From positions 32,551,501 through 32,615,500 of the forward strand of contig NC_135137.1 of NCBI RefSeq assembly GCF_051014445.1: DNA of 64,000 nt, written 5' to 3'. Below the pieces are notes generated by a model. The model was not told the DNA's origin, made no database searches, and saw nothing but the letters and a program-made list of their open reading frames with translations. Below, piece by piece: positions 61,301 to 64,000 of the stretch. The DNA is from Colletes latitarsis. Lineage: Eukaryota; Arthropoda; Insecta; Hymenoptera; Colletidae. Both the position numbers and the translations under genes were made by a program. The number at the start of each line of letters is the position of its first letter. Positions within the stretch are counted from its first letter, which is position 1.

Positions 61301-61308
61301 TCTTTACG
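13276..61308 (+). CDS. Lachesin/DIP-type three-Ig cell-surface protein gene (partial, six exons)
   Basis: Join 13276-13382, 32559-32744, 33323-33518, 38361-38489, 60309-60428 and 61138-61308. All introns are GT-AG, and phases match at each junction (0, 0, 1, 1, 1; both outer ends also phase 1). The product has 302 complete codons. Ig1: C26, W38, D81-x-G-x-Y-x-C87. Ig2: C130, W142, then E180-M-G-A-Y-x-C186. Ig3: C229, W241, D280-x-G-G-Y-x-C286. N-glycosylation sequons are at N13 and N256. Motifs typical of insect lachesin/DIP proteins include FTCVVNNLG, YMCQVNTDPMKSQ, CIASNGVPPSVSKR and INYWTRESG. Known members are secreted, membrane-anchored neuronal recognition molecules, and DIPs bind Dpr proteins at synapses. 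The signal-peptide exon and C-terminal exon(s) are missing, so membrane attachment is inferred from family. Which DIP paralogue it is cannot be settled here. Confidence 0.95.
13383..13479. other. Start of intron 1 (13383-32558, 19,176 bp)
   Basis: Intron 1 begins with the strong donor GTGAGT and ends at tgtgaggccag before 32559. It interrupts the Ig1 domain between YR and VAW. The following entries down to 32558 describe its contents. Confidence 0.85.
13480..13548. repeat. TAC/CTA trinucleotide microsatellite, interrupted
   Basis: Repeated cta/tac triplets with interruptions (tactactacc, tatcatcac) cover about 69 bases shortly after the exon 1 donor. It is low complexity, likely polymorphic in length, and has no coding role. 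Confidence 0.9.
13640..13740. repeat. CT-rich low-complexity tract
   Basis: About 100 bases of tctctctctttctc-type sequence with few purines inside the first part of intron 1. It is a simple pyrimidine tract. On the opposite strand it reads as GAGA-type sequence, which some insect chromatin proteins bind; any such role here is speculation. Confidence 0.85.
13746..14260. other. GC-richer intronic stretch, no gene supported
   Basis: CpG-containing sequence with open frames on both strands: minus 13754-13984 and plus 14052-14252. Both products are basic and Ser/Arg-rich with no recognisable domain. It could be conserved regulatory DNA or chance. I see no exon-like splice framework that would join the Ig gene. 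Confidence 0.35.
14261..15834. other. Intron 1, no recognised feature
   Basis: AT-rich intronic sequence. The longest frame is 95 codons on the plus strand (14985-15272), without recognisable domains. Confidence 0.5.
15839..16040. mobile_element. TTAA-flanked MITE with perfect 16-bp inverted ends
   Basis: The element is 202 bp. TTAA at 15835-15838 and TTAA at 16041-16044 flank it. The left end CCCCTTAACGCTCATA is matched perfectly by TATGAGCGTTAAGGGG at the right. TTAA target duplication and C-rich termini are the signature of the piggyBac superfamily. The interior is non-coding, so this would be a non-autonomous element depending on a transposase elsewhere. Superfamily assignment is inference from the target site and ends. 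Confidence 0.88.
16045..17934. other. Intron 1, no recognised feature
   Basis: AT-rich to mixed sequence. Short frames such as 74 codons at 16156-16380 and 70 codons at 16961-17173 (hydrophobic, L/I/F-rich from T-rich DNA) carry no recognised domain. Confidence 0.5.
17937..18834 (+). mobile_element. Modular TIR element, copy E (complete, 898 bp, with core)
   Basis: TA at 17935-17936 and 18835-18836 flank the element. Its left end is cagagtgttcggccaatcct. The right end is aggatggccgaaaaccgtg-like, a slightly mutated complement of the consensus. Order: left TIR with ttctagaggccaaaat, one module, core at about 18195-18545 (gacgccctatagaaaaattg through gttatgacgttttaaag), one module, then right TIR (gacctctagaatctgcc). 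The core is very close to that of copy B, including cattttacggggtcaaagaa. Non-coding and non-autonomous. Confidence 0.92.
18837..19586. other. Intron 1, no recognised feature
   Basis: AT-rich sequence between a mobile element and a duplicated segment, with no long frame or repeat recognised. Confidence 0.5.
19587..20022. repeat. Tandem duplication, two copies, ~221-bp period
   Basis: The first copy starts near 19591 (taaaataactaaaacgttga) and the second near 19812 (taaaataattgaaacgtta). Both contain aaatgcttcgaacga, cgttatttcaa, agtaacgtgtaatcgttaaa, aagcaaaatagggtaaatat and ggttaaaagtcagtcgaaat. The copies differ by scattered substitutions. The second ends in cgtccctgatggggttaaag. A related phrase, cgtccctggcgggattaag, occurs alone near 29457. 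Confidence 0.93.
20023..20680. other. GC-richer intronic stretch with opposed open frames
   Basis: A 132-codon minus frame (20078-20476) and a 79-codon plus frame (20432-20671) overlap slightly. Neither has a recognised domain, a hydrophobic segment or plausible homology. It may be conserved regulatory DNA or an unrecognised exon of an unrelated transcript; neither is supported. Confidence 0.35.
20681..20794. repeat. Direct duplication, left part of copy 1 (interrupted)
   Basis: The phrase cagtataaaaattattattc through cggtaagtttttaattcg and cgaatactgatata matches 21677-21784 with few changes. This copy is split at its TA by the mobile element starting at 20795, and its right part resumes at 21630 (ttgtatttttgattgtgaaa). 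Confidence 0.92.
20795..21627 (-). mobile_element. Modular TIR element, copy F (complete, 833 bp, four modules, no core)
   Basis: TA at 20793-20794 and 21628-21629 flank it. The left end is cagggtgttcggccacccct, and the right is a near-exact inverse ending ccgaacaccctg. The interior holds four reversed modules, with gggggtcaattacaatcat-type signatures near 20957, 21102, 21279 and 21420. They are separated by about 142-175 bases, and there is no core. One intermodule spacer carries tgtctgaccatacattgaca, seen in forward form in copies B and D. Insertion is confirmed by an empty duplicated site at 21783-21790. Confidence 0.95.
21630..21808. repeat. Direct duplication, rest of copy 1 and intact copy 2 with empty site
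   Basis: Copy 2 spans about 21677-21803. It reads cgaatactggtatattgta at the point where copy 1 has been opened by the 833-bp element. Removing the element and one TA from copy 1 reconstructs this sequence except for one A/G difference. The right flank of copy 1 (ttgtatttttgattgtgaaa) is also repeated at 21790. Confidence 0.92.
21809..24000. other. Intron 1, no recognised feature
   Basis: AT-rich sequence. At 21888 tgtacagggtgagagaggca resembles the start of a TIR element, but no inverse end was found. Frames of 62-82 codons on either strand have no recognised domain. Confidence 0.45.
24001..24547. repeat. Tandem duplication, two copies, ~276-bp period
   Basis: Copy 1 begins attatttataagaagttgcg at 24001, copy 2 attatttataagaagttgca at 24277. 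Both carry a short GT microsatellite (tgtgtgtgtgtgggtggag), gttggtcgaaaactttattt, aatatttttggtcgaat and cgccttgtatgtttaaacat. The second ends near 24547 at cattcgactgcagta. The similarity is high enough for a relatively recent event. Confidence 0.94.
24548..26089. other. Intron 1, no recognised feature
   Basis: AT-rich with short frames on both strands up to 84 codons (25350-25604). None has a recognisable domain. Confidence 0.5.
26090..26165. repeat. Dispersed-repeat fragment related to 9645-9722
   Basis: Shares in order tatggcgg, cgtattggaa and acagagtggtccat with the segment near 9645-9722. A terminal CAGAGTGGTCCAT preceded by TA suggests the end of a TIR element, but I could not find its partner. 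Confidence 0.5.
26166..26929. other. Intron 1, homopolymer-rich stretch, no gene
   Basis: Contains poly-T/poly-A runs near 26348, 26492 and 26690-26710. It repeats the phrase agaaagatttcaaatc / gaaagatttcaagtc 50 bases apart near 26410 and 26451. It may be an old repeat of unknown family. The plus frame 26324-26515 is low complexity. Confidence 0.4.
26930..27188. repeat. Degenerate minisatellite, AAGTTACA...AGAACA units
   Basis: About a dozen imperfect units built from agttaca followed by a short link and agaacatt/agaacactt, with unit length varying from about 17 to 28 bases. Examples are gttacaatcagaacactc and gttacacaagaacc. It has no coding capacity. Unit irregularity suggests age or ongoing slippage. 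Confidence 0.88.
27189..27330. other. Short AT-rich link
   Basis: Contains ttgtatatatatacatattt, a TA-rich segment; nothing else is recognised. Confidence 0.4.
27331..28745. other. GC/purine-skewed intronic stretch with overlapping frames
   Basis: This is the most GC-rich part of the window, with long purine tracts (ggggagaagagagggtgaga near 27880) and pyrimidine tracts (28090-28240). Frames of 141 codons plus (27845-28270), 140 codons minus (27751-28173) and 120 codons minus (27339-27701) overlap. All are Arg/Ser/Pro-rich and low complexity, as expected when stops are rare in GC-rich DNA. Possibly a regulatory region or alternative first exon of the Ig gene; no direct support. Confidence 0.35.
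28746..29859. other. Intron 1, no recognised feature
   Basis: AT-rich. Near 29455 the phrase tttcgtccctggcgggatta echoes the end of the 221-bp duplication (20002), hinting at a dispersed motif. No gene is seen. Confidence 0.45.
29860..30665. other. GC-richer intronic stretch with overlapping frames
   Basis: Frames of 136 codons minus (29813-30223), 95 codons minus and 115 codons plus (30032-30379) overlap around a purine-rich tract (gggggtgaagggagagggg near 30155). The products are low complexity. It is similar in character to 27331-28745 and 46500-47060; no gene is claimed. Confidence 0.35.
30666..32558. other. 3' part of intron 1, no recognised feature
   Basis: AT-rich. A 160-codon minus frame at 31508-31990 is the longest in the window. 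It is rich in L, F, S and N with no recognised domain and no upstream support; probably chance. The intron ends with a weak pyrimidine tract before ggccag at 32553-32558. Confidence 0.45.
32559..32744 (+). CDS. Ig gene exon 2 (second half of Ig1)
   Basis: The acceptor is gaggccag|gtggcg and the donor is agccag|gtacga, phase 0 on both sides, 62 codons. It starts VAWIK with the Ig1 core tryptophan, then LSVTHNDYNTW, and closes the domain with D-R-G-I-Y-M-C. It ends QVNTDPMKSQ, the linker that is almost invariant in lachesin/DIP proteins. The pyrimidine tract before the acceptor is poor (gttaagaaatgggtttgtgag), so the exon may depend on other signals; this is inference. Confidence 0.95.
32745..33322. 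other. Intron 2 (578 bp)
   Basis: GTACGA donor and tgaatttacag acceptor. The open frame continues to 32801 before a stop, so retention would truncate the protein after Ig1. Nothing else is recognised inside. Confidence 0.9.
33323..33518 (+). CDS. Ig gene exon 3 (first half of Ig2)
   Basis: The acceptor is aatttacag|agcgcg (phase 0), and the donor aaaa|gtaagag leaves one base of a split codon. It encodes 65 complete residues: SAFLEVVIPPDII, then PEGGSAKLVCKARGYPKP with the first Ig2 cysteine, W142 in IIWKRED, and the linker ending GGKTK. LEVVIPPDI is the characteristic Ig1-Ig2 boundary of the family. Confidence 0.95.
33519..34993. other. Start of intron 3 (33519-38360, 4,842 bp), no recognised feature
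   Basis: Loosely repeated wording occurs: cagattaattaacgaac near 34097 and cagattaattaacgtgc near 34259, plus ctcaaaagatttt near 34150 and gttcaaaagattttt near 33754. This suggests old duplicated units of roughly 160-400 bases, too diverged to delimit. Confidence 0.5.
34994..35670. repeat. Interspersed repeat with internal ~225-bp direct duplication
   Basis: The segments at about 35301-35455 and 35523-35670 share ataaattacgatatctcc, (a/g)acgg(g/a)aagtcggat, caaaaaccaaaa, ccattttaaa and gaactgcac/caactgcac. The upstream part has related wording (ttccggaggtatagcgattt near 35069, cggagatatgaatc near 35117), resembling the 'gatatctccgaaac' arthropod repeats. An inverted pair ttactacg / cgtagtaa (35152 and 35192) lies within. 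No ends or coding region were recognised. Confidence 0.6.
35671..37082. other. Intron 3, no recognised feature
   Basis: Mixed to AT-rich sequence; the longest frame is 107 codons minus (35625-35948), unrecognised. Confidence 0.45.
37087..37301. mobile_element. TTAA-flanked MITE, 215 bp, 14-bp inverted ends
   Basis: TTAA at 37083-37086 and 37302-37305 flank the element. The left end CACTAGGTTTACGG pairs with the right end CCGTAAACCAAGTG at 13 of 14 positions. Just inside the left end is the near-perfect palindrome gcgtcaatttgacgc. Its ends differ from those of the MITE at 15839, so it is a separate family. piggyBac superfamily membership is inferred from TTAA; there is no transposase. Confidence 0.85.
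37306..37929. other. Intron 3, no recognised feature
   Basis: AT-rich. The phrase caattggaaagctttct near 37925 marks the beginning of the duplication that follows. Confidence 0.45.
37930..38350. repeat. Tandem duplication (~200-210 bp) abutting exon 4 acceptor
   Basis: The phrase aacaacaccaatagacaaa occurs at 37944 and 38155, and tttcagaaagcttct at 38061 and 38259. The phrase gaatagattctaaaaatact occurs near 38120 and 38320. The second unit runs to within about 10 bases of the acceptor of exon 4 and so supplies its branch-point region. It also contains the acceptor-like strings cgttttacag and ctttttcag. Confidence 0.92.
38361..38489 (+). CDS. Ig gene exon 4 (second half of Ig2)
   Basis: The acceptor is tgtattgcag|ta, where two bases complete the split codon from exon 3 (giving Ile). 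The donor is gcact|gtgagt and leaves phase 1. It encodes 42 complete residues: EGETLTLSKVTRSEMGAYLC closing Ig2, then IASNGVPPSVSKR and MMLHVH. The last string is the family hallmark between Ig2 and Ig3. Confidence 0.96.
38490..38814. other. Start of intron 4 (38490-60308, 21,819 bp)
   Basis: Strong GTGAGT donor. Nothing else is recognised in the first 325 bases. The following entries to 60308 describe this intron. Confidence 0.8.
38815..38901. repeat. Tandem repeat unit, left of nested insertion
   Basis: The segment with atagtaaactacatactct, caaataataaataaac and aataaattcgatccctactt followed by tattaccaatata matches units at 40260-40370 and 40380-40470. The tandem array is thus interrupted between 38902 and 40238 by mobile elements. 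Confidence 0.85.
38902..39036 (+). mobile_element. Second TIR-element family, 5' fragment (CAGAGTGTTCGGTAACTG)
   Basis: Begins right after TA at 38900-38901 with cagagtgttcggtaactga, then ggtgattctacatgaaag, gaggctttgttttcgagaa and aatcgacttcgaatttt, breaking off near a TA-repeat at 39037-39049. I recognise this wording as a common hymenopteran interspersed repeat, distinct from the modular family although it shares the CAGRGTGTTCGG start. The 3' part is absent, perhaps removed or displaced by the adjacent insertion. Confidence 0.7.
39050..40238 (+). mobile_element. Modular TIR element, copy G (1,189 bp, with core)
   Basis: TA at 39048-39049 and 40239-40240 flank it. The left end cagggtgttcaatcctgg lacks a few bases of the consensus (gcca). 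The right end is ggagtggtcgaacaccctg. Two modules precede the core (about 39460-39805, with ggcgctgtatggaaaaattg and aaaatcgtccaatcc), and two follow. The minus-strand frame across the core is open for 82 codons, as in copies C, I and J. Non-autonomous. Confidence 0.92.
40241..40480. repeat. Tandem repeat units (~124 bp), right of nested insertion
   Basis: attgttg(t/c)aaactcatttt at 40248 and 40372 gives a period of 124. Both units carry gagacttgtaa, agtaatatacataccctc and aataaattcgatcct. Between them taccaatatatattgttg shows the uninterrupted join corresponding to the site opened by the insertions at 38902. Confidence 0.88.
40481..42560. other. Intron 4, no recognised feature
   Basis: AT-rich to mixed. 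Two overlapping plus frames of 90 and 79 codons (41949-42246) are Arg-rich from CpG-containing DNA and unrecognised. Confidence 0.5.
42561..43576 (+). mobile_element. Modular element, copy H (left end missing, right end eroded)
   Basis: Starts abruptly inside a module (gattgacccccacaaccaaa) with no left TIR. Core at about 42630-42985 (gtttcattgaaatatattca, aaaatcgtccaatccgttca). Several modules follow to 43480, then a second partial core start (ctgtcaatttttcttaaaa, aacactgtatgg). It ends at aaaacaccctgtgta near 43576, which resembles the family terminus ccgaacaccctgta. A duplicated core start suggests rearrangement or recombination between copies. Confidence 0.78.
43577..43799. other. Cluster of short inverted repeats
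   Basis: gtcgagtactcgac at 43641-43654 is a perfect 14-base palindrome. AATGAAGCGT at 43676-43685 pairs perfectly with ACGCTTCATT at 43700-43709, with a 14-base loop. Both lie just after a mobile element. Function is unknown; possibly remains of another element. Confidence 0.7.
43800..44290. other. GC-richer stretch with opposed frames
   Basis: Frames of 97 codons minus (43779-44072) and 91 and 94 codons plus (43810-44351) overlap. Products are Arg/Ser/Pro-rich with no recognised domain. No exon is supported. Confidence 0.35.
44291..45398. other. Intron 4, no recognised feature
   Basis: AT-rich, without open frames of note. Confidence 0.5.
45399..45480 (-). mobile_element. Diverged fragment of the second TIR family
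   Basis: aaatcgatttgctcgaaaac followed by aaagcttcatattaaag and gttattccat is, by eye, a diverged reverse complement of 38960-39025 (gaggctttgttttcgagaa and flanks). No ends were recognised. Confidence 0.5.
45481..46499. other. Intron 4; perfect hairpin at 45991-46020
   Basis: GGTACTCGAA at 45991-46000 pairs perfectly with TTCGAGTACC at 46011-46020 around a 10-base loop (gttcgaaagt). Apart from this stem nothing is recognised. Confidence 0.6.
46500..47060. other. GC- and pyrimidine-rich stretch with long frames
   Basis: Frames of 147 codons plus (46565-47008), 73 plus and 97 minus overlap. The plus product is Ser/Phe/Pro/Arg-rich from ttctctcttc-type DNA. Low complexity argues against a gene. 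Similar patches occur at 27331 and 29860. Confidence 0.35.
47061..50093. other. Intron 4, no recognised feature
   Basis: AT-rich with a C-tract at 48065-48090. Frames of 65-87 codons are unrecognised. The motif ataattcaactaatactaat is repeated twice in a row near 49527-49562. Confidence 0.5.
50094..50475. repeat. Tandem repeat, three units with conserved GGGTCT...AGACCC hairpin
   Basis: The hairpin starts at 50114, 50227 and 50354 (spacings 113 and 127). It reads GGGTCTCGAAAGACCC in units 1 and 2 and GGGTCTCAAAAGACCC in unit 3, where the arms extend to 8 bases (ATGGGTCT/AGACCCAT). Each unit also has gaaaattac(t/c)ga before the hairpin, a following (g/a)tttc(g/a)agca, and ttctattgttta. Units 2 and 3 add agctggaggattt. 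A 104-codon plus frame (50221-50535) translates the repeat into a repeated GGFLL-type segment, probably by chance. Confidence 0.92.
50476..51164. other. Intron 4, no recognised feature
   Basis: Mixed composition. A 103-codon plus frame (50720-51031) includes a T-run-encoded segment and no recognised domain. Confidence 0.45.
51165..51613. repeat. Tandem repeat, three units of 150 bp
   Basis: The phrase ttcttattacaatatgttt / ttcttattataatatgttt occurs at 51181, 51331 and 51481, two spacings of exactly 150. Units contain tcgtag(c/t)tttt, taatatttg(t/c)ttt, gagaatgaagta and aattcgaagacga. The last unit fades near 51613. The similarity is high between units 1 and 2. Confidence 0.93.
51614..53180. 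other. Intron 4, no recognised feature
   Basis: The stretch 52560-53160 is GC-balanced and holds a 144-codon plus frame (52723-53157) and a 100-codon minus frame (52965-53267). Neither shows recognisable domains. The plus frame lacks a credible start context and has no homology I can name. Confidence 0.4.
53181..53497. repeat. Tandem duplication, two copies, 159-bp period
   Basis: cgacga(a/t)ctcgatcgagctt occurs at 53181 and 53340. Both copies contain tctcgatctttcagt, aattattctaaaaacgagca, ggaatcgtcatgacatttt and cttgtacgatacaatgattt. The copies are nearly identical apart from a small insertion, implying recent origin. Confidence 0.95.
53498..55420. other. Intron 4, no recognised gene
   Basis: Frames of 96 codons (53939-54229) and 98 codons (54329-54625) on the plus strand are unrecognised. 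The stretch 55000-55330 is GC-richer and CpG-containing, perhaps conserved non-coding DNA. Confidence 0.45.
55421..56464 (+). mobile_element. Modular TIR element, copy I (complete, 1,044 bp, with core)
   Basis: TA at 55419-55420 and 56465-56466 flank it. The left end cagggtgttcggccaccccc and right end ggggtggccgaacaccctg match the consensus best in the window. One module, core about 55690-56030 (gacgtcctacagaaaacttg, aaagtcgtccaatcc), then two modules, then the right TIR with gaagcctccatcaacaaatt. Near-consensus ends suggest a comparatively young copy. Confidence 0.95.
56467..58444. other. Intron 4, no recognised feature
   Basis: AT-rich to mixed. A 95-codon plus frame at 56743-57030 lies in a GC-balanced patch without recognised domains. 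Confidence 0.45.
58445..58910. repeat. Tandem duplication, two copies, ~224-235-bp period
   Basis: The phrase aaaattctaa at 58445 and 58680, and attgatggtacaataaatat at 58593 and 58817, mark the two copies. Both contain atagtttata, ctgttta, ttaaaaacatttcgtttgaa and gaatcttca(a/g)atcttcta. Substitutions are scattered. Confidence 0.93.
58911..59500. other. Intron 4, no recognised feature
   Basis: GC-balanced stretch with opposed frames of 61 codons plus and 81 codons minus (59233-59519). Nothing is recognised. Confidence 0.45.
59501..59968. repeat. Direct duplication separated by a TTAA-flanked spacer
   Basis: The copy at 59501-59642 (taacagaaatgtaagtcaaa onward) resembles 59842-59968 (taacagaaacatgactgaaa onward). 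Both run through tattagaatt, attttgatt and cttcgtg(c/t)attgtact. The period is 341. The spacer 59643-59844 begins and ends with TTAA. Confidence 0.85.
59647..59840. mobile_element. Probable piggyBac-like MITE, decayed ends
   Basis: TTAA at 59643-59646 and 59841-59844 flank 194 bases. The left end CCCCTTGCCATAC and the inverse of the right end, TCCTTTGGCTCAC, share only a loose CCyyTTG pattern, so the inverted repeat is weak. The position exactly between two duplicated segments supports insertion or involvement in the duplication. The interior is non-coding. Confidence 0.5.
59969..60308. other. 3' end of intron 4
   Basis: Leads to the acceptor ataaattgcag|tt at 60308. The upstream pyrimidine content is modest. 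Nothing else is recognised. Confidence 0.7.
60309..60428 (+). CDS. Ig gene exon 5 (first half of Ig3)
   Basis: Two opening bases (tt) complete the Phe codon split with exon 4, giving HVHFHPMVQV. The donor is atcag|gtaaga, phase 1. It encodes 39 complete residues: QVPNQLVGAPTGTDVTLVC with the first Ig3 cysteine, then EASPKAINYWTRES. INYWTRE after Ig3 cysteine 1 is strongly family-typical. Confidence 0.96.
60429..61137. other. Intron 5 (709 bp)
   Basis: GTAAGA donor and tttcattgcag acceptor. The frame stays open past the donor to 60550, so retention would replace the end of Ig3 with unrelated residues. No repeat is recognised. Confidence 0.9.
61138..61308 (+). CDS. Ig gene exon 6 (second half of Ig3)
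   Basis: The acceptor is cattgcag|gt and completes a Gly codon from exon 5; the donor is ttacg|gtgagt, phase 1. It encodes 56 complete residues: GEMIITNNKYNMSEK with sequon N256, then QMQLIILNLQKQDLGGYKC closing Ig3, and SKNSIGDAEGNIRLY. Family members continue with a Glu codon split here, then a short linker and a hydrophobic C-terminal segment. These would be in exon(s) beyond 64000. Confidence 0.96.
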
Positions 61309-63471
61309 GTGAGTTTTGTCCTATTATGCACTAATATTTCTGCTGAATTAATCAGTGATAGTAAAAGCTTTCTTTGAAATAATTTCACAATGTTAATATA
61401 TGCAGAGGAATTAAGGATAAAACATGAAATTCTACACCAGAGTATGAAAACAGCATCAGTTTCGTTGCAACAGAGTACAAATCTTACAAGTCTGTAACTC
61501 CTAAACAGTTGCATTTAATACGATTCCAAACTTTGCAAAATGAATCAATAGTTATCAGATTTCGCGTGCTGTTTAACTGTTTCTGGTTTGGTGTAAGTGG
61601 TACTGTAATCACTGCATCAAATTGCAATTTGAAATAAAATTGAGTATTGTAACTAATATTAAAATATATTTGTACTATTCCCAGAGTTTCGAGTAACAGT
61701 AAAATTGTTCTTGATTGCCTTAAAATCCCATTGTTATTCGATTTTATTAACTCTTTGTTCATAAAATGTTTCCTCTCGAGACTGTAAATACATGCATTGC
61801 AATTTAATCCGGGGGAATATATCGATGAATGTTACGGAAATAGAAAATTGAAATAAATCTCTCGTTTAGTTTCACACTTTGAAATCTCTGTCTGGAATAT
61901 CCATTTCTCGGGAAATAAACTATCGTTGCCACAAAGGACGATTTAAACAGATGAAAGAGCTGCAATTTATACGCGTGTCGTAGCTTTGTAACGCATCCAA
62001 TGTTAATAATTTACATACAAATCAAAGGTAAATCTTCACATGGAATAATCGTAACAATCGATTTATCGAAATATGTAGAATAATACATATTTCAGTTAAA
62101 TGGAATAATTTGATCCAAACTGAAAGAAAGTTCTTCCATGACGTAGCTAAATCTGGTTCGCCTGTAAAATTCGTAGCATACTGAATACGCGCGGTAAAGT
62201 AGATCGAACGACATAGTTATTCGCAACATATAATGGTCGTCCACCTAATGACAATGGCAATTAGCATTGATTATTAATTTGAACGTAATAGCTGCTATAT
62301 CGAGCTGCAATTTCCCAAGCAGCTTATTTTTGCAAAACTGATTATTATCGTCTGGCCTAGTTCAATTCTCAGCGCAAATCCAAATTCATTTCACTATTAC
62401 TCGCAACGCCAAATATATCCGTTCATCTTCGGCGATAAAAAAAAAACATTTGCACGTTCAACCAACGGTGTATTCCGTGTCTAAATAAAATAAAAATTTT
62501 ATAAATCCCGTATGAAACGCTGTTTTATAATTCGTTAATCGGGAAACTATCTACCAAACGAACATTTACATGATATCGTTTACAAAGTTAAATGTTTTAA
62601 AATATGGTTTTAAGTGGATTAATATACTTTATAGTTTTATCTCTCACTGCATTTTCCAACAATTAAAACCCAATCAGAAACCAAATTTATAGATTGCATT
62701 AAATAAACGAAACTATTAAGAGAAATCATTAAAAGATGATAAATTTGTATTGTTATATTAGCAAGGTAATATTATTGACAGTATTACAATACATGGTGGT
62801 AGAATTAATCCAAATTAATTAACTGCCCCCGTTAATTTTCAGTTCACGAGATACACAAGGATACTTAGAAACGTATATATCTCCCCGAAACAAGTCTACG
62901 TGTGCGCGTGAACGTTTATTCGTCGCATTTGGCAATATAAATTTTCCCATAAAAGTTCCGGGGGACAAACACACGCCGCATAACGAAACTACAACTTTAA
63001 AATGATCGAATTTATTGCGGCCTCGCGTTCGTCGGGCTCGCCGCGTTTTATATCACAAACTTCATAATGCAAATCCTTGGGGGAGGGACAAAATTATGAA
63101 ACAAAATTCCGACTTCAAGACAATAATACTTGCCGCAGGTACCGTGTGCACACTTTTTTTTATTACTTTCACAGGAATCCGTCGTTCTATCGTTACGAAT
63201 CTTTAAACGAACACTGCGGGATAAATAAATAAATTAACGCTTATTTTCAATGCAATATATTCTAAAAAATTGTCGACCTCTTTCTTTAAGACGTAACAGA
63301 TGGGACAAACCTATATTAATTTGCAAAATCTTATCCTTTTTTAAAATTTAGAATCGAATCAGACCTTCAGAAGAGTATATGAATTTTAAATATAGGAATT
63401 CTTTGAAATCTATTTCTTTTTTTAACAGTCAAAACGTGAAATATTATTTCGAAATGTATGTCGACAATATA
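61309..63471. other. Intron 6 start (runs past the window end), no recognised feature
   Basis: AT-rich. A 137-codon minus frame overlaps exon 6 on the opposite strand (61101-61514) and is a shadow of it. No downstream exon of the Ig gene was recognised up to 64000. Confidence 0.6.
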
Positions 63472-64000
63472 CAGGGTGTTCGACCAACCTTGGGAGAAAT
63501 TTTAATCGGAGATTCTAGAGACCAAAATAAGACGAAAATCAAGAATACCAATTTGTTGATGCAGACCTTATTGAATTTTTTTCTCGAAAATGCGCAGGAT
63601 TTCGGGGGTGTATCTATTCACCAAAAATGATTATAATTGATCCCTGGAACTAAAAATAATTTTTTCAGAATGATTTAAAACTTTTCAATTTTGTTGAAAA
63701 ATTGAGCCACCTACCCCCTGTCCATTTTTCATAAGAATTCCTTTTTCATTTTTAGCAACTTTGCTTGCCGCCCTATAGAAAAGTTGTCTAATACTTTTTT
63801 GTAGGTACCCATGAGCCCTACTTCGGAAAAAAAGTTTCATTGAAATAAATTCACAATTGTAGGAGTTATAGCTATTTGAAAATTTGACCATTTTTATGGG
63901 GTTTTTCTCATTTTGCGGTGTCAAGGACCAACTTTCCGAATATTTTTGCAATTTGTACATATTCTCCACCAAAATATGCGTAGTTTGCTTTTTTAAACAT
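63472..64000 (+). mobile_element. Modular TIR element, copy J (cut by window end)
   Basis: TA at 63470-63471, then cagggtgttcgaccaacctt, the TIR (gattctagagaccaaaata), one module and the core start (ccgccctatagaaaagttg, gtttcattgaaataaattca) running off the end. The minus-strand frame across the core is open for 95 codons, as in copies C, G and I. Confidence 0.92.

Noticed and set aside
61101..61514. 137-codon minus frame
   Set aside because: It is the reverse shadow of exon 6, whose plus-strand reading is clearly an Ig domain.

Overview
The window looks like an AT-rich insect nuclear genome, most likely a hymenopteran. The reasons are one conserved immunoglobulin-superfamily gene split by GT-AG introns of up to about 22 kb, and interspersed elements with ends of the CAGGGTGTTCGGCCA type, which I associate with bee, ant and wasp genomes. 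The order is inference; no species is claimed.

There is one protein-coding gene I can support. It lies on the plus strand as six exons (13276-13382, 32559-32744, 33323-33518, 38361-38489, 60309-60428, 61138-61308). All reading phases match across every junction. Together they give 302 complete codons: three Ig domains with Cys pairs 26/87, 130/186 and 229/286, counted from the first complete codon. The protein is a lachesin/DIP-type (Dpr-interacting protein) neuronal cell-surface molecule. The signal-peptide exon upstream and the C-terminal exon(s) downstream were not found and probably lie outside the window.

The rest is non-coding. Region 1-13275 (5' of the first recognised exon, probably a further intron) holds three tandem arrays, four copies of a modular inverted-repeat element, and a three-unit array just before exon 1. 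Intron 1 (19.2 kb) holds a TTAA-flanked MITE, two more copies of the modular element, several local duplications, a minisatellite and GC-rich stretches. Intron 3 (4.8 kb) holds a second TTAA MITE and a duplication running up to the exon 4 acceptor. Intron 4 (21.8 kb) holds three more modular elements, a nested insertion in a tandem repeat, a hairpin-bearing tandem repeat and further duplications. Intron 6 holds a tenth modular element cut by the window end.

Two patterns stand out. One is a TA-flanked family with TIRs of about 100 bp and an interior built from variable numbers of a roughly 140-bp module, with or without a conserved core of about 400 bp. One copy (20795-21627) sits in a duplicated sequence whose second copy keeps the empty site, which fixes the element ends and the TA duplication. 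The other is the large number of 2-3 copy tandem duplications of 110-280 bp units spread over the whole locus. No RNA gene, CRISPR array or autonomous transposase was recognised.
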